This document shows positions 1 through 4,272 of a stretch of 7,867 bases of DNA, in pieces; the stretch's first letter is position 1, and every line of letters starts with the position of its first letter. A program made the translations under genes and the position numbers. Source of the stretch: Candidatus Peregrinibacteria bacterium RIFOXYB2_FULL_32_7 (lineage in GTDB: Bacteria; Patescibacteriota; Gracilibacteria; UBA1369; GWF2-33-10); the NCBI GenBank assembly GCA_001787465.1, contig MFXJ01000060.1, positions 1 through 7,867 of the forward strand. The letters run 5' to 3'. The notes under the pieces are model-generated. The model did no database searches, was not told the origin of the DNA, and saw only the letters and a program-made list of their open reading frames with translations.

Positions 1-507
1 AGAATATTAATTATTTTATCAATATTATCTTTAGTCTTTATATCTTCTTGCGCTAATAAAGACATTATTACTCAAGATCAATCTGAAACAATGGAAGCAA
101 ATTTATATTTTATTGCCTTAGAAGATAAAGGAGTAAAAGGTGAGAAAATTGGTTGTGATGACAGTTTAGTTCCAATTAAAACACAAATTAACAAATCAGA
201 TCGAAAAGAGATAGAAATTGTTTATACTTTAGAAAAACTTTTCTCAAAAACCGACAATTCATATCAATCACAAGGACTTTATAATTCACTTTCAAATTTT
301 AATACAAAAATTGAAAACGTAATAATTGAAGAAGATAATGTAACTGTCAGTTTAGTTGGAGAATATTCTATCTCAGGTGCCTGCGAAATCCCAAGAATTG
401 AGAATCAACTCAAAAAAACAATCATGCAATTCAGCCAATTTAAAGATGTTATTATTTTAATTAATGGCAAAAAAATGGAAGATGTATTTTCTTTAAAGGG
501 CGAATAA
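1..507 (+). CDS. GerMN-domain lipoprotein, 5' end missing
   Basis: The reading frame is open from the first base, so the gene begins upstream of the window and the first internal ATG (position 91) is not its start. The 168 visible residues open with a hydrophobic signal-peptide core ending in a lipobox (V-F-I-S-S-C, Cys at residue 17). This predicts export, lipidation and membrane anchoring on the outer face. From about residue 33 the sequence fits the GerMN fold: an LYF strand, a region preceding 'GLYNSL', a 'VTVSLVGEY' strand, then 'QLKKTIMQFSQFKDVIILINGK', whose last part is the typical GerMN ending. GerMN domains occur in spore-germination GerM but also in many lipoproteins of non-spore-formers, where their exact role is unclear. 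Only the first one or few residues (probably M-K or similar) appear to be missing. The next gene starts 38 bp downstream, so the two may be co-transcribed. The last 114 bp recur at 3331-3444. Confidence 0.8.
   Translation, partial: RILIILSILSLVFISSCANKDIITQDQSETMEANLYFIALEDKGVKGEKIGCDDSLVPIKTQINKSDRKEIEIVYTLEKLFSKTDNSYQSQGLYNSLSNFNTKIENVIIEEDNVTVSLVGEYSISGACEIPRIENQLKKTIMQFSQFKDVIILINGKKMEDVFSLKGE
394..507 (+). repeat. Direct repeat copy 1: 3' end of GerMN gene
   Basis: These 114 bases, from codon AGA (Arg) through the TAA stop, match 3331-3444 at 99 of 114 positions by my hand alignment, with no gaps. The similarity starts abruptly at 394 and ends at the stop codon. This copy lies inside the intact lipoprotein gene. 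Confidence 0.9.
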
Positions 508-545
508 ATGCCAATTTACACTTAAACCCAACTAAAACAAAAATT

Positions 546-1742
546 ATGTTTGAAAGATTTTCTCGTCCACCTAAACAATCACCAGTTGGATCGTATAAAT
601 TAGAAGTAATTTCTTTACCTGAAGAATGTGATTGGGAAAAATATTTACCTTTAGAGATAAGATATATTTTCAAGAAACAACCTGAATACAAAGTAAGAAT
701 TAGAAAAATTCTAGGAGATGGCAAAGCAATTGGCGTAAGAACTGTTCTCCGCACTCCCGAGAATATATTAAAAGCAATTCATACGATTAGCATACATAGT
801 CAACATAATTTTATAATTAATTGGTTACCAAAATTATTAAGAGACAAACATTTACCAATATTTACAGAGAAAGATCAGACTGAAGCCAAAAGACATAATA
901 AAGATTTAAATGAAGCCAAAAATGTTATCCTAAAAGACAGACTAAGATTCAAAAAAATAGTTCTTATTGACGAAGAAAATATTGGCATTAAACCAGAAGA
1001 ACAACGATTCATTACAGAACTTTCAGAAATTATTTATCCGATCGCTATTGACTATTCTGTCTTTAGAGTAATTATCGATAATGCCCAAGAAAGAACAAAA
1101 ATTGCCCAAGCAATTATCAAAGCTTTGCTTTTTATTGGTCCAATCGCTCATTTTTTAGAAAAATTTGTTAGTGGCTTAGGTAAGTTATTCGCCGCATCAG
1201 CAGACGATCTTTTGGGCGAATCAGCCGAACTTATGGCTTTACGTGGCTCTGGCTTCTCTTGGCGTGAATTAGCTAAACGTGGAAAAGTTCTTATCCCTGT
1301 TTTTGCTTTAGCGACCTGGGGAGCATTTTCAGTAGAAGGATTTATTCAAGAAAATAGGCTAATTCTAGCTGGAATAATTTTTGGCTTATCTGCAGTTGCG
1401 TTATCTCTAACAACCGCCATTCAATCAATTTTTATGTACAATAAAAATGCTAATATTTTGGCGCAAGAAGGCAAAATCACCTTTAAATCATTTAAAGAAT
1501 TATTAAAACTTTCTATCATACAAGACTTCACAAATCCAGCTAGATTAGGACTGTTAATAGGAGCGTTAATGGCTCCAGTAATGGGTATAGCCGGCGCTCT
1601 CCTCGAAGTAATGCATAATGGCTGGATTTTGGCTGGTATTGGCTCAACAGAATCAATAGTAGCTGGCATTACTGTAATTTCCGCCGGTCATATTAATGAA
1701 TGGCGTTTTCGAAGAAAATTAAAAAAAATGATAATAAAATAA
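546..1742 (+). CDS. Unrecognised multi-pass membrane protein, 398 aa
   Basis: I do not recognise the family. Residues 1 to about 185 are soluble and mixed alpha/beta in character, with no Cys-pair zinc site, P-loop or protease motif. The C-terminal half is membrane-embedded. There is an amphipathic or weakly hydrophobic stretch at about 187-207, followed by clear hydrophobic segments at about 248-266, 272-296, 331-353 and 358-381. The protein ends in a basic tail (RFRRKLKKMIIK), which by the positive-inside rule probably lies in the cytoplasm. A conserved-looking 'LRGSGFSWRELAKRGK' connects the first two membrane segments. The start ATG follows an A-rich leader without a Shine-Dalgarno sequence and lies 38 bp after the lipoprotein gene, so an operon is plausible. 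There is no signal peptide, so the N-terminal domain is probably cytoplasmic. The frame is uninterrupted and codon use resembles the neighbours. No function can be assigned from the sequence. Confidence 0.85.
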   Translation: MFERFSRPPKQSPVGSYKLEVISLPEECDWEKYLPLEIRYIFKKQPEYKVRIRKILGDGKAIGVRTVLRTPENILKAIHTISIHSQHNFIINWLPKLLRDKHLPIFTEKDQTEAKRHNKDLNEAKNVILKDRLRFKKIVLIDEENIGIKPEEQRFITELSEIIYPIAIDYSVFRVIIDNAQERTKIAQAIIKALLFIGPIAHFLEKFVSGLGKLFAASADDLLGESAELMALRGSGFSWRELAKRGKVLIPVFALATWGAFSVEGFIQENRLILAGIIFGLSAVALSLTTAIQSIFMYNKNANILAQEGKITFKSFKELLKLSIIQDFTNPARLGLLIGALMAPVMGIAGALLEVMHNGWILAGIGSTESIVAGITVISAGHINEWRFRRKLKKMIIK

Positions 1743-1785
1743 CTTATATTTACTCGTAAATTTAAAAAAATAGGATCTTATACCT

Positions 1786-1814
1786 TTGCCAGTAATGAAC
1801 TTTCAGTGTATTTT
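1786..1814 (+). promoter_or_regulatory. Possible sigma-70 promoter for the acetyltransferase gene
   Basis: TTGCCA (1786-1791) and TATTTT (1809-1814) are separated by 17 bp. The -35 matches consensus at 5 of 6 positions and the -10 at 4 of 6. Transcription would begin near 1821 and leave a leader of about 65 nt before the ATG at 1886. The intergenic gap here (143 bp) is the largest in the left part, which supports a new transcription unit. AT-rich DNA gives many chance matches, so this is only a candidate. Confidence 0.3.
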
Positions 1815-1885
1815 ATCATTGATAAATATTACACAACTTTAAACGGTTAGGTAAAGTATAACTCGTTTCCAATTATCTAAACAAT

Positions 1886-2398
1886 ATGAGAAATAAAAAA
1901 AATATTACTACATATACTATAAGACAAGCTAAATTAGATGATATTGAAAATATTTGTATTGTAGAAAGAAGTGCTTTCCCATCACATAGACAAGCAAGCG
2001 CAGAAACTCTTGCAAATAGAATAAATTTATTCCCAGAAGGCTGTTACGTAATAGAATGTGACGAAAGAATCGTCGGTTTTTCTACGGCATTAATAATCAA
2101 CAATCTTAAATCACTCGAAGCATTTATCGAATCAGACAGCCAACTTCATAATTCAAAAGGAAATACTTATTATCTTAGAAGTGTTGGAATTAAACAAAAT
2201 TATCAAAAAATAGGATTAGGAAAAGCGCTAATAGCTCAACAGCTCAAAAATGCTCATAATTTAAATAAAAAATATTTTCGTTTTACTGCCTCTGAAGATG
2301 TCGAATTTTTTTATACAAAATTAGGTTTCACAAGAATTACCAATTATTGTAACTTTCATGGCTCGATACAAGCAGTATGGGAAATGGAAATTAAATAA
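1886..2398 (+). CDS. GNAT-family N-acetyltransferase (AANAT-like)
   Basis: This 170-aa cytosolic enzyme is predicted to move an acetyl group from acetyl-CoA to an amine. The start of the fold is 'YTIRQAKLDDIENICIVE'. Residues 28-52, with 'AFP', 'ASAETLANRI' and 'FPEGC', resemble the arylalkylamine N-acetyltransferase-like subgroup. Motif A, which binds the CoA pyrophosphate, is at 97-113: LRSVGI followed by Q107-K-I-G110-L-G112-K, the Q/RxxGxG/A signature. Motif B is the 'FFYTKLGF' segment (141-148), with Tyr143 near the usual general-acid position. Length is normal for a single GNAT domain. The substrate cannot be read from the sequence: amines, polyamines or an antibiotic are all possible. 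The EamA exporter gene starts 31 bp downstream on the same strand, suggesting co-transcription. No Shine-Dalgarno sequence is visible. The ATG chosen is the first one that leaves a complete beta-1 strand. Confidence 0.9.
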   Translation: MRNKKNITTYTIRQAKLDDIENICIVERSAFPSHRQASAETLANRINLFPEGCYVIECDERIVGFSTALIINNLKSLEAFIESDSQLHNSKGNTYYLRSVGIKQNYQKIGLGKALIAQQLKNAHNLNKKYFRFTASEDVEFFYTKLGFTRITNYCNFHGSIQAVWEMEIK

Positions 2399-2429
2399 TA
2401 ATTGCTCAATGCATACTCTATTCTAATTT

Positions 2430-3332
2430 ATGTTTAACAACAAAAAAAAAGCAATAATATCCTTAATCTTAGCCACACTCATTTGGGCAAGTACATATTC
2501 AATAATTAAAATAGGATTAGAAGATATCTCTCCATTCGTTCTGGCCTTAATGAGAGCAATTTTAGCGACAATAATTCTTTTTATTTTTTGCATTATTAAA
2601 GGACTATTAAAAGAAATTTTTAATTTTATCAAAACACATTTTTGGATCACTTTGCTACTAGGATTGCTTGGAATGTTTTTAATACAATCTCTTCAAAATT
2701 TTGGACTCAAATATTCCTCTTCGATAATGGGCGGTATTCTAATAAATACAAGTCCAATCTTTATGTTGTTTTTATCTATTATACTCTTAAAAGAATATCC
2801 AAATCGCAATAAGATTTTGGGGATAATTTTAGGTTTTACAGGAATAATAATTATGACCTTAATAGGAGAAGATTTCTCCAATTTTAGCATTCAAAATACT
2901 TTTTTAGGAAATATAATGTTATTAACAGTAGCATTAAGTTGGGCTGTGTATTCAATCATTATTAAAAAATTCCTAAAAGATTTTCAACCGCTAACCCTTA
3001 CTTTTGTTTCTTGTTTTATTGGGACGATACTTTTCGTACCAGTCACCATTATAACTAGCGATATTACTGAACTTTTTACTTATAACTTCACTTCATGGAT
3101 AATTATTTTATATCTTGGAATATTTGGATCTGCCGCCTCATTTTTTCTTTGGAACTATGGAGTTAAATATATTGAAATTTCAAGAGCTAGTATTTTTCAA
3201 TACTTATCTCCAACTATAGCTATTTTAATAGGCTTTTTCTTTTTACATGAAAGAATTGATTTTTTCGATATGATAAGTATTATTTTAATTTTCAGTGGTA
3301 TTTATATTTCCGAACGAACAAAAATTAATTAG
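2430..3332 (+). CDS. EamA-family (DMT superfamily) transporter, 10 TM
   Basis: This is an integral inner-membrane protein of 300 aa, the usual length for EamA transporters, which export metabolites, amino acids or drugs. Two repeated EamA units are visible. The first covers residues 7-143, opening with 'IISLILATLIWASTYSIIKIGL' and containing the typical 'P..LALMRAILATIIL' and 'SPIFMLFLSIILLKE' segments. The second covers about 158-295, opening with 'GNIMLLTVALSWAVYSIIIKK' and ending with 'YLSPTIAILIGFFFLHERI'. The SP-x-x-x-x-L-x-x-x-x-x-L-x-E pattern near the end of each unit is a family hallmark. About ten hydrophobic helices are predicted. The gene lies 31 bp after the acetyltransferase, so the pair could modify and export the same compound, which is inference. 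Its TAG stop (3330-3332) uses the first two bases of the duplicated lipoprotein tail, so the gene ends exactly at a rearrangement junction. No substrate can be assigned. Confidence 0.93.
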   Translation: MFNNKKKAIISLILATLIWASTYSIIKIGLEDISPFVLALMRAILATIILFIFCIIKGLLKEIFNFIKTHFWITLLLGLLGMFLIQSLQNFGLKYSSSIMGGILINTSPIFMLFLSIILLKEYPNRNKILGIILGFTGIIIMTLIGEDFSNFSIQNTFLGNIMLLTVALSWAVYSIIIKKFLKDFQPLTLTFVSCFIGTILFVPVTIITSDITELFTYNFTSWIIILYLGIFGSAASFFLWNYGVKYIEISRASIFQYLSPTIAILIGFFFLHERIDFFDMISIILIFSGIYISERTKIN

Positions 3333-3444
3333 AATTGAAAATCAGCTCAAAAAAACAATCATGCAATTCAGTCAATTCGAAAATATCGCCATCTTAATTA
3401 ATAGCAAAAAAATGGAAGATGTCTTTTCTTTAAAAGGCGAATAA
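3331..3444 (+). pseudogene. Relic: 3' end of a second GerMN lipoprotein gene
   Basis: These 37 codons plus a TAA stop are an in-frame copy of the end of the lipoprotein gene at 394-507. The peptide reads RIENQLKKTIMQFSQF and continues to MEDVFSLKGE. I count 15 base differences over 114 bp. Five residues differ: K to E, D to N, V to I, I to A and G to S. About half of the base changes are synonymous and there is no frameshift. This pattern suggests the copy diverged while part of a working paralogue and lost its first ~80% later. It has no start codon of its own, except an internal ATG, and no signal peptide, so it should not give a working protein. It begins immediately at the stop codon of the EamA gene. 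Confidence 0.88.
3331..3444 (+). repeat. Direct repeat copy 2: 3' end of GerMN gene
   Basis: This is the partner of the repeat at 394-507, in the same orientation. The two copies bracket 508-3330, a 2.8-kb stretch with the unknown membrane protein, acetyltransferase and exporter genes. The bases just before 3331 (AAAATTAATT) share no clear similarity with those before 394, so the left edge is sharp. Confidence 0.9.
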
Positions 3445-3481
3445 GGTCTCGTATTAAATACAAAATAAACTAACTTAAAAA

Positions 3482-3540
3482 ATGCCTCATTGCAAAAATT
3501 GCCAGCAAGAATTTCAAATTACCGAAGATAATCAATTAAC
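3482..3540 (+). pseudogene. Relic: N-terminal end of a zinc-ribbon protein gene
   Basis: An ATG follows the lipoprotein relic by 37 bp and opens the peptide MPHCKNCQQEFQITEDNQL. The CxxC pair (Cys4, Cys7) with Q, F and I-T-E-D spacing resembles the start of a zinc-ribbon family I recall as common in Patescibacteria. Those proteins continue with a FY segment, a PPPxxCPxCR motif and further cysteines. Here the frame soon becomes unlike that family and reaches TAG at 3578-3580, inside the 3' end of the minus-strand gene. The second CxxC needed for zinc binding is absent, so the gene is almost certainly broken. The family identification is from memory of the pattern. The truncation itself is visible, because the frame runs into an oppositely oriented gene after about 19 codons. 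Confidence 0.55.
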
Positions 3541-3947
3541 TAACTTCTACGTCTCATGGCTTCTTCCATTTCTTCCCTAGATGCCTTTCTTATAGCTGGA
3601 ATTATTGGACGATATAATGCTTCAACTTGCTCTGCATCTGCCAATCCAAAGCCCATTTCTTGACATAATCTATTCAATAACTCACGTGCCCTCTCTTGTG
3701 TTAAATCTTCATCGCGATTTAAACTAATTTCACCACCTCGCATCGCTTGTAATAAAAAATCAAAATTAATCATATACTCTAACGGTTGTCCAATCTTATA
3801 CCGTTCATGATCTTGAATCGAATCTGGATTTTGCAAAAAATTTTGTGTAGCTTCAATATTTCTTCGTCTTAAACTAAGAAACTGGCGCTCTCCAGGTGTC
3901 AATTGCGAACCATCCTGATCACTCACTTCTAAAGTTTGTTGAGACAT
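3540..3947 (-). CDS. Unrecognised small soluble protein, 135 aa
   Basis: I do not recognise this protein. It has no signal peptide or membrane segment and only one Cys (residue 95). It is rich in charged residues and Gln and is probably mostly helical, for example residues 17-39, 83-98 and 105-132. The C-terminus is 'EEMEEAMRRRS', basic at the very end. The N-terminal ~20 residues are polar and probably disordered. Codon use looks like that of a real gene, with a complete frame and no competing long frame on the other strand. A plausible minus-strand promoter lies just upstream (3977-4003), which raises confidence that it is expressed. The start ATG lies about 23 nt from the predicted transcription start and has no Shine-Dalgarno sequence. 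Its 3' end abuts the zinc-ribbon gene relic, so it seems to have been placed over that gene. No neighbour on the same strand suggests a role. Confidence 0.7.
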   Translation of the reverse strand: MSQQTLEVSDQDGSQLTPGERQFLSLRRRNIEATQNFLQNPDSIQDHERYKIGQPLEYMINFDFLLQAMRGGEISLNRDEDLTQERARELLNRLCQEMGFGLADAEQVEALYRPIIPAIRKASREEMEEAMRRRS

Positions 3948-3976
3948 AAAATAAATGTTAGCGACTAAACATACAC

Positions 3977-4003
3977 ATCATAACATTACTCTCTCTCTGT
4001 CAA
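3977..4003 (-). promoter_or_regulatory. Extended -10 promoter with (AG)5 in the spacer
   Basis: On the minus strand a perfect -35 TTGACA (4003-3998) is followed, after 15 bp, by TATGAT (3982-3977), 5 of 6 matches to the -10 consensus. TGT directly before the -10 gives an extended -10 (TGn). The spacer begins with AG repeats that overlap the last base of the -35: (AG)5 at 3998-3989. Transcription would begin near 3970 and read the 135-aa gene. A 15-bp spacer is shorter than the optimal 17, and one more AG unit would give exactly 17. Confidence 0.6.
3989..3998. repeat. (CT)5 / (AG)5 dinucleotide repeat
   Basis: Five CT units on the plus strand sit between the -35 and -10 of the leftward promoter. 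The run is short, but it is the only dinucleotide repeat in a promoter spacer in the window. Confidence 0.85.
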
Positions 4004-4075
4004 TACAAAACTTTTCTGAATTATATCAAGCTATTTTAATACTGATTAACGCTCAATCTTAATCAAACATAAAAA

Positions 4076-4177
4076 TCATTGAGAAAAAACTTTTTCCTGC
4101 AATCCAAATATTACTTGTTCTTCTTTGGTGCCAATGTTATACGATTTATGTATATTATTGGTACTTAATTTAAACAT
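4076..4177 (-). CDS. Possible 33-aa small ORF (uncertain)
   Basis: A minus-strand ATG (4177-4175) opens 33 codons ending in TGA (4078-4076). The peptide starts MFKLSTNNIHKSYNIG and ends TKEEQVIFGLQEKVFSQ. It is hydrophilic and could form one amphipathic helix at its end. The composition looks more protein-like than expected from chance AT-rich DNA, but there is no Shine-Dalgarno sequence and no convincing own promoter. TGA would also be a stop used by no other gene here. It may equally be a gene remnant or chance. A hairpin (4128-4164) lies inside it. Confidence 0.2.
   Translation of the reverse strand: MFKLSTNNIHKSYNIGTKEEQVIFGLQEKVFSQ
4128..4164. repeat. Inverted repeat / hairpin, 15-bp arms
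   Basis: Arms GTGCCAATGTTATAC (4128-4142) and GTATATTATTGGTAC (4150-4164) surround a 7-nt loop. As RNA, 14 of 15 positions pair, two of them as G-U, with one U-U mismatch. As DNA, 12 of 15 are complementary. No T-run follows on either strand, so it is not a typical intrinsic terminator. It lies about 40 bp upstream of the rightward -35, where it could be an operator or a structural element. Confidence 0.7.
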
Positions 4178-4205
4178 ATATATATTTAAATAATTATTAA
4201 AAATC

Positions 4206-4234
4206 TTGACTTTTCTACATCAACAGCTTAATAT
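4206..4234 (+). promoter_or_regulatory. Near-consensus sigma-70 promoter for the ATPase gene
   Basis: TTGACT (4206-4211) and TAATAT (4229-4234) are separated by exactly 17 bp. The -35 matches consensus at 5 of 6 positions and the -10 at 4 of 6. An A/T-only tract (about 4165-4203) lies immediately upstream, apart from one C, and resembles an UP element. Transcription would begin near 4241, giving a leader of about 32 nt before the ATG at 4273. It probably drives both the ATPase and the methyltransferase gene 12 bp behind it. Confidence 0.7.
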
Positions 4235-4272
4235 AGAAAATGTATTTTGTGTATTAATTTAATCATATAAAA

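Larger units (their letters stand above)
3948..4272. other. Divergent intergenic region, 325 bp
   Basis: This gap separates the minus-strand 135-aa gene from the plus-strand ATPase gene. It holds two outward-facing promoters (3977-4003 minus and 4206-4234 plus), a long imperfect hairpin (4128-4164), a possible 33-codon minus-strand ORF (4076-4177) and an AT-only dyad. The dyad is ATTTAAA (4168-4174) and TTTAAAT (4185-4191), 10 bp apart, just upstream of the rightward promoter. The rest (about 4004-4075) shows nothing I can interpret. Confidence 0.7.

Noticed and set aside
91..507. ATG at 91 as the start of the lipoprotein gene
   Set aside because: The upstream in-frame codons 1-90 encode a signal peptide with a lipobox, so the true start lies before the window.
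461..754. Minus-strand ORF opposite the lipoprotein and membrane protein genes
   Set aside because: It overlaps two well-supported plus-strand genes and its peptide has no recognisable features. The minus-strand frames at 1421-1669, 2423-2650 and 2693-2890 are dismissed for the same reason.
1748..1768. Terminator after the membrane protein gene (ATTTAC-TC-GTAAAT followed by an A-run)
   Set aside because: The stem is AT-rich with a 2-nt loop, and the following run is A rather than T on the transcribed strand.
508..3330. Insertion sequence or composite transposon between the direct repeats
   Set aside because: No transposase or integrase is present, and the 114-bp repeats are gene tails rather than terminal inverted repeats. 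A past mobile element remains only a hypothesis.
3948..4272. CRISPR leader, tRNA or riboswitch in the intergenic region
   Set aside because: There are no regularly spaced repeats, no cloverleaf arms and no recognisable aptamer core. Only one simple hairpin and promoter elements are visible.
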